From positions 142,454,241 to 142,518,240 of the forward strand of contig CM043945.1 in NCBI GenBank assembly GCA_014529385.2: a DNA stretch of 64,000 bases, read 5' to 3'. Position 1 is the first letter of the stretch; every line of letters begins with the position of its first letter. Under the pieces are notes generated by a model. The model was not told where the DNA came from. It did no database searches and saw only the letters and a list, made by a program, of their open reading frames with translations. The stretch is from Adiantum capillus-veneris. Its lineage: Eukaryota > Streptophyta > Polypodiopsida > Polypodiales > Pteridaceae. This document shows positions 10,101 to 21,639 of the stretch, piece after piece. A program made the position numbers and the translations under genes.

Positions 10101-10787
10101 TTGCCTGACCTAGATGTTAGTTTCATAGAAGTCACACAATCCAAAGAGGATGACATTGAAGCAAATGGTATCAAACTTGGGTGTGAGAAATGTAAGGAAA
10201 AGGAAGGTGTAACATCACAAAGTGACCATGGACGAGGAAATAAAACAAAAGAAACCAGGGAGGGCAAGAGGACTTGGCATCGCATCAACCTTCAAGACTT
10301 CCCTCTTGGACATGGTATGGATCCCTACAACCTTATGGAGGACATGAGAGGTAAGGGTCCAAGCATATCATGGCCTCAATTTCTTGCATTGTTCCCACAA
10401 GTTATGAGGAAGTTAACAAAGGCATTTAGCACTAGGAGAAGGACCAAAGAAAATGTTCCTGTTGTTAAAATTTCACATGCCCAAATGAATGAGGATATTA
10501 CACCTGTGCTAGATTGCTATATCAAGGGAAAACTAGTTAGGAACGGTCTAGTGGATGGGGGCGCACAAATTTTCATCATGACAGAGGACCTTATGCAGAG
10601 ACTAGGCATGCACATTCATGAGACGCCTGAAATCAAAGTAAAAATAGCAAATAATAACAAGGCTAGGTGTTTGGGAGTTGGTAAGAATGTTTCTATGGAA
10701 GCTTTTGGCATTAAGAAGGCTGTTGATTTCTATGTTATGTCTACAAGGGAAATGGCTATCCATTTATCATGGGTAGACCGTGGCTAA
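10101..10787 (+). pseudogene. Tat-1 gag C-terminus and aspartic protease
   Basis: This open stretch reads a basic linker, then QDFPLGHGMDPYNLMEDM and ISWPQFLALFPQV, then a retropepsin domain: VLDCYIKGKLVRNGLVDGGAQ with D-G-G-A at the active site (usual form D-T/S-G-A), and EIKVKIANNNKARC. The conserved ILGRPW motif falls after a frameshift near 10755, in the next ORF (MGRPWLMRM). The protease would process the polyprotein. The neighbouring order matches Tat-2. Confidence 0.85.
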
Positions 10788-11640
10788 TGAGAATGCGAGC
10801 TTTGCAGGATTGGGAAAGTGGAAAGTTGATTTGCAGGAATGACAATCAAAAGAAGTTTGTCTTTGAGATGAAGGAGAAACATCAAGAGGATCTCCAGGAG
10901 GAATCTTCTCAAAGCGAAAGTGGGGATGATTGGACCGATGACACCTCGGAAGAAGAAAACAGTGGTAGCACTACGGAGGAGGAGTCATCCATTGAAGTCA
11001 TGGGTGTAAGTTTTAGGCCAAATAACGAAGAGACATCTTGCCAAGGTTTAGAAGAGGTAGTCCCCCAGGAGAACCAAAGTTTGCATGATGAAGAAATGCT
11101 AGATGGTATGTTGTCAAAGACTCTTACTTGGGAGGAAAGAGAGGAATTCAAAAGTGTGCTAAGAAAGTTTCCTAGGCTTTTTGCTAAAGATTACACAGAT
11201 GTACATGGAGTGGATGCCATTCAACACAAGATTGAGTTGAAGCCAGAGGCCAAACCTAAAGCACAAAAGCTACGAAGATTAGGAGTCATCAAAGAGCAAG
11301 CACTACTCAAAGAGGTGAGGAAGCTTCTAGCAGCAGGGTTCATCTACCCCGTTGAGAATTCTAAGTGGGTCTCTCCAGTTATAGTCACTCCGAAAAAGAA
11401 TGGAAAGTGGAGGGTATGTGTTGATTATCGTCCACTCAAGGAGGCAACAAAAAGGGATCACTTTCCCCTCCCATTTTAAGATGAGATTCTTAATGAGATA
11501 GCAGGCAAAGAAAAGTACACGGTATGTGATGGCTACTCTGGTTACTTTCAAAAGGTATTGCATTGGAGGATCAATTAAAAACAACCTTCATCACCCCTTG
11601 GGGTTGTTTTTCTTTTAGAGTCATGCCGTTTGGTTTGACC
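10769..11640 (+). pseudogene. Tat-1 protease end and truncated reverse transcriptase
   Basis: It opens at GRPWLMRMRALQDWE, passes an acidic Ser/Glu-rich linker, then a spacer with FAKDYTDV and HKIELKPEAKPKAQKLRRLG, and enters RT: FIYPVENSKWVSPV, KNGKWRVCVDYRPLKEATKR. A stop TAA at 11477-11479 replaces the Gln of PFQDEI, a frameshift follows near 11550, and homology ends at FRVMPFGLT about 11640. The catalytic FIDD and all later domains are missing. Confidence 0.85.
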
Positions 11641-12058
11641 ATGGCCACCGGTCACTGGCCATCGACCATTGTCCATCAAACATGACCACTGGCCATAATA
11701 ATAATGGTATCTACATGTGGCCTTAATGTTGCATGGAATATTTTCCCTCATCAATTTGTAAGTTAGTATCCACCAAATATATGTGTACTATTGGCATCTC
11801 CAAATATGGGAGCCTTACAAACTATGCAACATACATTCTGGCGGGAAAAACTGGTAGGTATGCACTGCAAGTATATTAACACCCCCCCAATGAACATCTA
11901 AAAATTCACTATGTTGATTGTGTGCCAGGTCCAAGTTGATGAAGGTGTGGAGCTAGCTAGTCTTTCCTTAGAGCTTTGGTGATTTGGTATTTTCACAATA
12001 CGACACTACTGTAGATCCATGATCTCATCCTCAATAAGCTCTAAAAATTGATGATATT
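11641..12058. other. no gene; junction between Tat-1 and the next LTR
   Basis: It starts with a short degenerate stretch rich in ggccaccggtcactggcc-like words, then plain AT-rich sequence. No ORF, RNA gene or clear repeat unit is supported. Confidence 0.6.
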
Positions 12059-12287
12059 TGTGCGCATCTATCGCAGGTGTCAAAGCAAGGGAATTTTTGT
12101 ACACTGTGTGCGAGCTACAAATGGCTGCAAGCACACAACCATATTAATCTAGCAAGCTCAAGAGAGCAAGGGTTGTCACTCACCACCCTACGCTCGCCTT
12201 CATGCAGGATTCCTCGCAGTGAATAAGAGGGAGCTACCATCGTGCCGAGCTCAACCGCCTTGCTTGCCGCGTCGTCCCAATGCTCGA

Positions 12288-12445
<158 letters not shown>

Positions 12446-12530
12446 GGAGATGAAGAAGAAGATGGAGATGGATCAAGAGCACTCTTCAATTGCACAAATG
12501 AGAGAATGAGTGATTTTTAGGTTTAGGTGA

Positions 12531-12538
12531 CTTTTATA
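12531..12538 (-). promoter_or_regulatory. TATA box of the LTR at 12059-12731
   Basis: TATAAAAG on minus (cttttata on plus), at the same place as TATAAAAG at 22946-22953 in the related LTR. Confidence 0.55.
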
Positions 12539-12731
12539 TGAGCTCACCCATTCACACTTGGGCGCCCATGCTTAGCCAACTAACCCTTGAATGTTTTAGT
12601 TAGATGCACCCAACTAAGCATTGAATGTTCCAGTTAGAGTGCACCTCTCATCAGCAATCACTCTTAACCTTTTCCTACTGGACCCACAATCCCGGTCCAT
12701 GACTACTAGAAGTGGACGCCGTTGGTTAACA

Positions 12732-12740
12732 TCCCCCCCG
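12732..12740 (-). other. polypurine tract before the LTR
   Basis: CGGGGGGGA on minus directly abuts the LTR start TGTTAACC. This is the expected place of the plus-strand primer of a retrotransposon and argues that the LTR at 12059-12731 is a 3' LTR. Confidence 0.65.
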
Positions 12741-13089
12741 TTCCTGATGTAGATTCCACCCTCGGAATATAACAATGCAGCATTGGGATCCATTATAGGA
12801 GTACCTGTAGCAAAAGAAAAACAACATTGTGAAAGCTCAAAGGCAGCATGTGCAGGCGTGCAATAAGTGAGATGCATACATGATATTGTAGGAAATGCAA
12901 ACAAAAAAATCATGAATTGTAACATTTCCAACTAGAACAAGCATAGTACCTTAATAAAATGCAATTGATTTAAGGTCTATTAGGTTGACTCTAAAGAGAA
13001 GTACACAATAGCTAGGGCTAAAGTAAGTACTAGATTGACCAATGTTAATTAAAAAATGTCACATAAAGAGTAGTTAACCCAATCAAAGC
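12741..13089. other. no supported gene; probable 3' non-coding end of a lost element
   Basis: Sequence upstream (in minus sense) of the polypurine tract. A 105-aa ORF crosses it and the LTR start, but it has no recognisable motif and reads into the LTR, so I do not call it. Confidence 0.4.
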
Positions 13090-14700
13090 TCATCGGGGTC
13101 TAAAAACTAGTGATCTTGTCACTTATACGAGATCCTTCACAAAGCCTAAAACTCTAGTCGTTAGAGACATGCTGATGATGTGTTTGAAGGATCGTTTTTT
13201 CTCCTCTATTCTCTTTGACCTTTGCAAACCATCCTCTTCTTCAGAGGGATTGTACATGACTAATTTGATAATCAAAGATCTTTTGAGCCAACTTTGGTAG
13301 TTGCTTCTTCTATGATGCTGCAGTAGGCTCTTTAGTTTTTTATTTTTTAATTATCATCATCAGAAAACTCCTCCAAATTTTTACCTAACTTTGATCTGGC
13401 ACAATCTGGGTTCTTTCTTTCTTTGATGAGAAAGTTCACAAACATGTTTTAAATGTGTCCCTTGTTCAAATAGCATATTGCAAGTAGTGAGTATCTTCTT
13501 TGCCTTTGAATCCTAGATTCTCTATGTCTTAGAATCTTCATTGTTGTATCCTAAGAAGACATGCTTCTTACTAAAATGGGCTTCTTGAGGTGTTTTTCCT
13601 TTCAAAGTCTCTATGTAGCTTTGATTGAGGATATCAATTGTTGTACTTACTAACTCAATCCAAAAGGAATCTAACATATCCTTGGCTTTGAGAATGCATC
13701 ATGCCATCTCTACCACAATTTAATTGTGATATTCCACAACTCCATTTTTTGGTGGTGTATAAGTAGTAGTAAGGTGACGCTTGATGCCATGTTCTCTTTG
13801 CAGTAGTTGTTGATTTCATTTGAAATGAATTCTCTGTGACTTCTATATGTGCAAAATTTTGAGACCTTCTTTCTTTTCTCATTTTCTACAAGCTTGTGCC
13901 CCACTTTGAATTTTTCAAAAGCTTTGGACTTCTCACAAATGAAATACACACGTATTTCTACTAAAGGAGGTAGCTAACAACACCAAAAAAGGATCCACCC
14001 AAAGAAAAAGTAGACATTTTACCACATATATTTTCATTTACCAACTCTAGAGGAGATTGAGCTCAGTTATTACTCTCTTGTAGAATTTCCTTTCTTTGTT
14101 TCTTGCCCATCATGCAAGCCGCACATACTTCATTCACATCTCAGATTTGAGGCATGTGTGTAACCATCCCAAATCTTTGCATCTCTTTTAGCATATTAAC
14201 ACTTGGGTGACCAAACCTCCCATGACATAACTAAGTTGTACCTTTTTTTGTAATTACTATAAGTGTAGAAATCACGTAAATATTGTTTCTTCTTACCCCC
14301 TTTCTGATTGTATTGCCTTCAAAATCCAGAAAAACTTCAAGACCACGATCAGTGATTGGAGCAATTGAGAGTAGACTCTTCTTTATTTATGGCACGTAAA
14401 ACACATGAGAGAGTTTCTTAGTTTTACCTATAGATGCTAAGAAAGAAATTGTTATGGAACCTTTTTTTTGGACATCCTACATTATTCCCAACAATTACAC
14501 TGATGGTTTTTTTATAGAAACTTCCAGGAACCATGCCAGTCTTTCTTACTAGTCATATTTTGGGATACTCCACTATCTAGAATCCAAGATCCATCAACAA
14601 ATGAAATTTTTTATGATGACTATAACTCTTCTATGGAAGCCCATATTTCAAGCTCCGACTCAACATTGTTGCCAGACAAACCGATGAGCGTACCTACCCT
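13090..14700 (-). pseudogene. Ty1/copia remnant (Copia-2): protease, pre-integrase, integrase
   Basis: On minus, from 14700 downwards and across several frames: protease SWILDSGVSQNMTSK near 14590 (the D-S-G is kept here), GAG-pre-integrase RFGHPSVNMLKEMQRFGMV and CAACMMGKKQRKE near 14200-14100, then integrase FISNEINNYC, KRHLTTTYTPPKNGVVE, a bridge like YNNEDSK, and an acidic-then-basic run QRSKRIEEKKRSFKH near 13170. Many stops and frame changes are present. Gag, RT and both LTRs are not found. Confidence 0.75.
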
Positions 14701-14859
14701 TCTGAATTTTTATGTTTATTATAAATCATATGTGTGAGGCCTTGGGTGGGGAGATTGAGATTCCACCCATCCATCCCTTCCTTTATTATGAGGTAGCCAT
14801 CGTGCCAGTCCCCACCTAGCACTTGGCATCACATTAGTCCCTCTTTGAAGACGTTTTTT

Positions 14860-15740
14860 GGTCCTCAAAACCAAAAGTGGGTTTAATTATTCTTAAAAAC
14901 ACTAATTTTCTTCCCAAGTGGCATCTTCTTCTAATTGATCTTTCCACTTCACTAATTCTTTGCGTCGTACATGATGATTGATACATAAATCACGATAGTC
15001 TAGAATGTGCTTGGGTGCATACAACTAGGTTAGAGATTCAATAAAATTAACCATAACATGATTATCAACTACATTTTTGTCCATGTGCAAGAATTTATGT
15101 AAACGAGTTACATGAAAATCCGGATGAATACAAGAGTGCCTAGATAAATAAACTTTGTAGGCCATATCTCCAACTTTCTTGAGTATTTTAAATGCTCATG
15201 CACTCTACTAAGATCATCAGCTACTACAACATTGTATCATTCTTTACAATACCTGAGATTTGCATCATACTCCTAAAGACTCGCAGTCCACCTAGCCTTT
15301 TGACCCTTCAAGTCAGACTATCATGTAACCCACTTTATACTTTCATGGTTAAACACTGTTTCAAATTGACCACCATTCAAATAATGTCGCCACATTTTTA
15401 GAGGTAGCACTATTGCATAGAGCTCTCATTTAGAAGAAGAATAATTCTACTGTGTAGAATCAAGTTCCTTTCTTTTAAACTCAATTGGTCCTTCTTCTTG
15501 TAGAATAACTTCTTTGGGTACTACAAGCTAGCTCTAGCACAAAAGGATTCAGTGTATCCACAATAGCTAAGGTGGGTACAGTAGCTAGAGCAACCTTAAG
15601 TGCATCAAAACCTTGTTGTTGGGATTCTTCTTGATAAAATGCTTCGTTCTTGTCTTTCAATTGGTTCATCATAGGAACAACAATTTTGAAGAAAAAATTA
15701 ATGAACCTAGGATTAAAATGTGAGCACCCCAAGAAAATTT
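14860..15740 (-). pseudogene. Ty3/gypsy chromovirus remnant: RNase H start, integrase C-terminus, chromodomain
   Basis: The segment 15732-15481 on minus reads PMMNQLKDKNEAFYQEESQQ, then FDALKVALATVPTLAI and PFVLE, the RT/RNase H connection of gypsy elements. Further down (15200-15040) comes KILKKVGDMAYKVYLSRHS and IHPDFHVTRLHKFLH, the integrase C-terminal module, and at 14980-14890 VRRKELVKWKDQLEEDATWE, which matches the end of a chromodomain (LVKWK....ATWE). The middle of the integrase is deleted. The chromodomain is the mark of chromoviruses and targets insertion to chromatin. Confidence 0.75.
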
Positions 15741-15844
15741 AAAGTTCTCCCACATGTTTTCAAGAAGTTCATTTACAAATGCCATCCACCTTGGATTCAT
15801 CTATATGCAGACTTGCACATAAAAAAATTACATGCCTAAATATA

Positions 15845-16275
15845 TTGCTTAATTATCTTATTTCATGATGTTTTCCTATATTTGAGATTTTTATTTCTTC
15901 ATAGACTTTCTCCATGGTGCCATTCCTTGGTGATCATTTATGATCGAAAAAACTTACATTGAGTAGAGTCCATACAAATAAGACATCCCCATGGTAAAAT
16001 TTGAGTACCGGCTTTGTATGTATGTGCACATATTACATGTATTTCATGTTATAAAGATTGTATAATATATACACGGGTTTAATCTTAATTTAACATATTC
16101 TATGTATTTAGGTGTAACAAACCATCTCCAAAGACATTATGCCCGCGTATTTCTCTAACATTGATATGATTTCCATCTTGTGCTCTTTGATTTTGTGATA
16201 TTGACATATTATACATAACTCAAAGAAAAAGTGAAGTATCTCAGAGATAGTATACACTTATCAAAGTTGGAGATG
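15845..16275. repeat. dispersed repeat, copy 1 (about 430 bp)
   Basis: From tgcttaattatctt(a/g)..ttc to ctcagagatagtatacactt it matches 50684-51095 in the same orientation at roughly 90 percent by eye, including gacatccccatggtaaaatt and cattgatatgatttccatct. There is no ORF. The identity of the repeat is unknown; an LTR or other non-coding part of a transposon is likely. Confidence 0.8.
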
Positions 16276-16446
16276 ATCTAATTTAGCACTAGGTTGGTAA
16301 CCTAACAGGACATAAAAGTGTTCTTTTAGGGTTTTGAAAACGACTTTCAAAACTATAGAGATCCACGCATTTTGGAAAATCCTTTCATGAGATTATAGAT
16401 CAAGGACTACTACGTATAGAAAAAATGATAAACTTCTAAAAATTTT

Positions 16447-16700
16447 CATCTCTTGGTCACAACAAGCCTCCAAAGTTGATGGACTAGTCCATTTTGCCCA
16501 AAATAGCCGTTTCTTATGGTTGATTGCATATAAATGAGACTAGGATTTTTGTAGGACATGAGATAAATTTCCTCATTAAAATTTCTAAAATTCTAAAATT
16601 TCTCATCTCTTGGTCACAACAAGCCTCTAAAGTTGATGGACTAGTCCATTTTGCCCAAAATAGCCGTTTCTTGTGGTTGATTGTATATAAATGGGTGCTA
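16447..16700. repeat. direct duplication, period 157 bp
   Basis: The roughly 90-base block starting catctcttggtcacaacaag at 16447 recurs at 16604 with a few substitutions (cctccaaag against cctctaaag, cttatgg against cttgtgg). The spacer between copies is AT-rich. There is no coding potential. Confidence 0.9.
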
Positions 16701-17738
16701 CCATTTAACGAGCCTTGCAAAGCGAGTGAGGGATACAAAGCGAGCGAGACAAATGAGTTCGAGATATCTTGTAGCTGAAATCCTAGTAATACTCGACTAT
16801 GCGTAACTTTATTTTTATTCCATGTTTGTATACAAACTGTGTACGCTCCATTTTCGTTTTTTGCTTATTCCTCAACACCATGCAGGAAATTTACTGAGCA
16901 TTTTCAGTTCTAGGTTATATTTATCCCCACTCTCTCCTTAAGTTAGTACTTACCACACACTTTTTATTGATTAGCTCCAAGAGCGTGTTACTGAAGTGAG
17001 AAGAAACCAAAGAGTCCCATAAAATTTATCATTAGTAAAATGGCATAGTCATCGGAAGGCCAACCCATAAACTACCTATATACCTGCACAACAATCATGA
17101 CATGCTTGCCATATGTTTAAGGCATAAACATCCATTACTTCTTTGTCATTGAAACCATAAACATAAAGCTTTTCAAAATAAGAAAGATTATAATTACAAT
17201 CTTCTACAGAGACACACATATAATCCACTCACACTTCTCATACATAGATCATGACTAGAGAGAGAGAGAGTGTTTAAACATGAAAAATGACACTCTAAAA
17301 TAACTAATGCACAAAAGCAAACTTTTCGAGTTCTCATTAAGAAAACAACCAAAAAGAATACTCTTCAAATTTCTTAGTGACTCAACACCTAAAGTTTGCC
17401 GACTAAAAGTGAGAGAATCTGGTTTGATTTGACTTATTGCAAAGAGATTTTGACTGCAAAAAAGTACACATAAATAACTTGGTTTGTCATTAAACATCAT
17501 GATCTCCATACACCACCTAGGTTAAGTGGAAATAGAGAAAGAGGGAATAGAGGAAAGGGAGGGGGGACAGTCAGTTGTTGTGGATAGCTAGTACAAAAAA
17601 AGTAAGTTGCCAAAATAGGATATAGATGATAGATAAAAATAAAAACATGCTTAAATCATTAGCATATGTTTTCCATACAAGGTCTAAAACATCTAGTTCT
17701 ATATACGATGAAGTTGATAGCTAAAAGGTGAAACTAGC
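16701..17738. other. no gene seen
   Basis: AT-rich sequence with a short (GA)n at 17258-17272 and no ORF with a recognisable motif. It lies downstream of the transposase pseudogene on the minus strand and may include its 3' end. Confidence 0.5.
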
Positions 17739-18490
17739 TTAAGCAGCCACTAGCACACGTCTTCCATGCAAGGCTTGGAATAACTCTATATTTGAGAGAG
17801 CGGCTTGATGCATAAATGCATGAACATTTGCATCCAATCCAAGAGTCCTTAAAAATACAAAGTATATATGCTTGCATGGAATATAAGTACTTGCCTTTGC
17901 ATCCCGTCTCACAAAGTCCTCACATGTACACTGTGGAAATTGACTTATTGTGATGGAATATGAAATCCCACGTTCTTTTGATCCCTCTGATTCCAAGAAG
18001 AAAACGTGCACTTTGTTTGGGACTATTATACTCTCTCTAAGAACAGTTGCATGCATTTTAGTTGCCAAGCCAATCTTATCCTTGAAATCTTTGGTGAGTT
18101 TGCTTCTCCACTTGACCATTCTACCATCCCTCTTTTGTGGCCGTGCTACACTTGCAGGAGGTTGAGATCGAAAGCTTTCTACAACTGCACCTTCTTGAGA
18201 TCCATCATCCAAAACAAAGCCTGACTTTTGCAATAAACTTTTCTCTTCTAAAGATAGAAACGTTCCCTTTCAGATGGGCCACACCCCAGGTGCAGGATCT
18301 AGTGGAAAAATAACAAATCCATGCACATTCCAAGCATGTTGTACATTGCTATTGCAAAACCAAATGACGTGCTCATGTGTGCCACCTGGGTATCTTCTTC
18401 TTCCCTTGAAGCAAGCGGCAGTAACACCATGCAATGTTATTCCCCCATTTATGTTGATCTCAACCCCACACCTCTCACCTACATCAACAA
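17739..18490 (-). pseudogene. Mutator-like transposase, C-terminal part with SWIM zinc finger
   Basis: The exon begins after a likely acceptor near 18485 and reads NVNGGITLHGVTACFKGRRR, GGTHEHVIWFCNSN, HAWNVHGFVIFPLDPAPGVW. One in-frame TGA follows at about 18272-18274 (after VWPI), and then an open reading to 17739. Near the end QFPQCTCEDFVRRD and YIPCKHIYFVFLRTLG give the CxC..CxH pattern of a SWIM zinc finger, typical of Mutator-like and related transposases. It continues the coding blocks at 18554-20922. The single stop shows decay. Confidence 0.7.
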
Positions 18491-18553
18491 GAAAAATTTA
18501 AGACCATAGAGGAAAGGTTAGCGACCAGAAATGATAGATTCAATGTTGTATTT

Positions 18554-19699
18554 CTAACCTATCTCCTTGATTAACCCAAAACAACTCACTTTAGCCTTAG
18601 GAGGTGCTCTCCTAATGGCCCAAGTGGTCTCTGAAACTTCAGACTCCTTTACCTGTTGTACTTTGAAGCTTGGACATTGTGGAATAGCTCTAGAGGTTGT
18701 GATGGTATTATATTCAGTTCTATGACTATCAGTCTCATGAATCGGAGTTGAGTGATCCAACTTTATTTTTCGACGCAAACTTACTTGCTCCATGGGGGGC
18801 TGTCTCATGTACTCCGAAGAGGCAAGGCCTACTTCATCCATTGTAGAAGCAGTCAAATCAATAACCTTCTTCTCAATAGCTCGAGTTGTGTGTCCTTCCA
18901 TTAGCCTTTCAGCTAGTTGTTTCAAGTCCGGACCAGTACCATGATATCTTCCATCCATAAAAGACTTATATTTTGCACTTTGCTACACTGCTAAGCATAG
19001 GTCAATAGCGGTAGCCTCATAGAATGAGACATACTTTGTTGCTCCATGTGCAGCACGAATACTTGCATGTTTAGATTCAGATAGGTTAGTTGATGGTATT
19101 CCCAAATCCTTGTGTTTTGTAAGAAACTGATCAATCCAATGTTATGCTCGTGTATCCCATCATGCAAGCCATAGTTGTAAGCTTTGTAGTTGTCCCTCAA
19201 TAATGTGGTTGTGAGTCCAATAGTTTTGTATAGCTTGCTTACATCGTTCCTTCTCCATCTCAGTAGGTGCACTTCTCCACTACCTGCACATATACTTGTG
19301 TTCTTCTTGAAAGGCTGGCTTAATGCACTTCTTAGTGTGATCCACCATATTTGTCTCCCAGTGAAACTTGCAAGACCTCTCTTTCTCCTCCACCTTATTA
19401 TTTGGGCCACCAAAGTAGACTGTGCGCATTGCAATCCAATTTTGTTGAGCCTCATCTGACATGAAACCTCTAAATTGAGGAAGTGGAAAACCATTTTGCA
19501 CCATTTGGTTGTTTAACATTTTCCAAAATTGAACCTGAGCATGGTGATCTTGCACCTTAAACTCACAAGTTGCGATTGTGAGCAACTCACGTACATGTGG
19601 ATCATATACATGGGCTCCCATTGTGCACCACCCCTTCACCCTATGCACATGATCAAAATGACCCATTGGACCTCCAATGAGCCACCTGCTTGCATTCAA
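18554..19699 (-). pseudogene. Mutator-like transposase, central part
   Basis: The frame from 19699 reads NASRWLIGGPMGHFDHVHRV, VYDPHVRELLTIATCEFKVQ, FWKMLNNQMVQNGFPLPQFR and GFMSDEAQQNWIAMRTVYFG, then KERSCKFHWETNMVDHTKK. This is the transposase-core pattern in which an Asp after GFM starts a conserved ..D.A..NW.A...V block. A stop at 19280 and frame changes follow; the next frames give WLAWWDTRA, SESKHASIRAAHGATKYVSF, and the open stretch 18958-18554 (DGRYHGTGPDLKQLAERL). Lesions are few for a relic, suggesting recent loss. The assignment to Mutator-like elements rests on architecture, not a search. Confidence 0.65.
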
Positions 19700-19755
19700 T
19701 TAACAAGATCCACTCCTGAACTTGGACACTTGGATGACATCTTAAACACATGTGG

Positions 19756-20922
19756 CTAGCTATCATCACCAAGTTTATCAGGAAAAAGAACACTTTGGAT
19801 AAATGGATATATGCATCTTTGTTTCAGTCTCAAAATAGCATCCAGCCCACTGTTCCCTTGAAGAAAATCTTTTCTAGCAGCCTGGATGGACCTTTTGATT
19901 CGAGCTTTTTGAGAGATGGGAGTAATTTGATCTAGCACTTTGTGAAAGTAACCCTCTGAAGAAGTCTTGTGAGAAGCACCATCCTCATGAATCAACAGCT
20001 CCATGATCAAGTCCCTTGTGACTGAGACTTCAATTTTCTTGCATGTGCTAGAAGGCACAATGGTTGCCCGTGTGAACACCTTATTGTGAACAACCTCCTC
20101 CACCTTTTTTGATAACCCCTTTGCCACTGGATGATTATGAAAGCCCATGTGTATGGCACATCTTGTTGTGCCATCTCTATCTCTAGGGATACAATAGTAT
20201 ATGAATGCTTGACAAGTTTTGATACATTCTGGTGATTCACCACAGTGCTTACAAAGAAGAACTCCATTTTCATTGTTCAATGGTCCAATAGGTGGCGCAG
20301 ATTGAAGCTTGCCTTTCCACTGAGTCTCATTCACTGCTCCAAACATATCTACACAAGCACAATCAATGTTATAACACCTTCAGTGTCCACAACACCTACT
20401 TATTCTCACTATTCCTTTAAATGCATCAACAGAGCTGGTCTTGTATGTTGTCCAAACATGTCCATCAAGCCGTTGCTCCATGCCTTTCATGTTAGAACCA
20501 TCTTTGCAAGGTGGAAGCTCAAAAAAATAGTAGCCATCATATTCAAGTGGAAGCTCATCAAGTTTTTGACTAACTTGTGCTGAAGAAAGAGCAACATGAA
20601 GAGAACTAAATAGTGGAAGCTTCTGAAGACTTGAAAGAATGCTAATCTCTTTTTCTACTAATTTTTGTACTTGTCGCTTTTCTAGCTTGTAAACACCTCC
20701 ATTGTTATCATGAAGCTTATACCCATGACTTCCATCCTCTAATGAAACTATAGAAAGAGATACAACTACATCATCTATAGAAGTTGCTTCAGATAGAATA
20801 ATGTCTTGGTTTGCAAGTTGAAAATACTCCTTTAGAGCAGTGAGACTAATATCACACATCTCTATGTCATATCTAATTGAGAGAACTCTTTCTTCATATG
20901 TAATAAGAACTAAGTGAGGCAT
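19756..20922 (-). pseudogene. Mutator-like transposase, N-terminal part with GCM1/WRKY-like zinc-finger residues
   Basis: Open from 20922 to 20380, one TGA, then the same frame to 19756. The first part has no known motif (MPHLVLITYEERVLSIRYDI). Around the stop it reads SRCCGH-stop-RCYNIDCAC; then LLCKHCGESPECIKTC and DGTTRCAIHMGFHNHPVAKG. The Cys cluster followed by HNHP resembles the WRKY-GCM1 zinc fingers used by Mutator-like transposases for DNA binding. The stop at 19756 lies 57 bases before the next frame (19699), so a single-base shift probably joins them. No terminal inverted repeats were located. Confidence 0.6.
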
Positions 20923-21639
20923 TGTAAGAGTGAAGCATCCAGAGACAAATGCAGAGCTTAGGACAAGATAGGTTCGCTTTCAATATCCAAAGCAGATCCA
21001 TAGAAATCATTTTCTTGAGCCTTGAGAAAATGTCGAGAAAAAGGTTGGCATTAGTAATAAATGGGATGGCATTTAAAAAGTTTGTGCAATCATCTGTTTG
21101 ATAGGGACGGACTAGGATCTGTTCGTGCAATCATCTGTTTGATAAAAGAACACAATCCACGAGGAAAGTAAAATCTTTTGTCACAATTTACGAGGAAAGT
21201 AGCTTTTGATTTATGTTCACTTAAATTTTAAAACATTTCCTTTTGGTCTATGCTCATGAAAGTTTTAAAGCATTTTTTTGTGAATATCAATTTTAATTTT
21301 TAAATAATTTTGATTTTTAAATAATATTGTGCAGAAGTCACGCTCTTGGCAAAAGCTCACCATTTTTTGTTGTAGCTAAATAAAGAACTGAACTTTATTT
21401 TTGCACTCTCCAAGAACTGCTCAAAGGGGTCCGTGTTATTGCATTTGGAGACGCTATTCTAACAAGGCCGGTGAGGAGAGAAGCTATGGCTAGATTTTTG
21501 CTCAAGGGTTTGACGTTTCACTCAACAAGGCTTTAACGTTTCACTCACCAAGCTGTGGTAATTTCACTCACCAAGGCTTTCACGTTTGCGTTTGGAAACG
21601 CAACTTCAAGAAGCCAAGTGAGGAGAAGCTTTGGAAATG

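Larger units (their letters stand above)
2985..11640 (+). mobile_element. Ty3/gypsy element Tat-1, 3' truncated
   Basis: The 5' LTR starts TGATAGCTGCTTTTC at 2985, inside copia gag, and ends ..ACCGTCTCA at 8260. It is followed by a primer-binding site, two accessory ORFs, gag, protease and the start of RT. The coding part is closely related to Tat-2 at 34-41 kb, which carries a second RNase H, placing both in the Tat/Ogre group. The copy stops inside RT at about 11640 (after the MPFGLT motif) and has no 3' LTR. Several frameshifts make it non-functional. Confidence 0.85.
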
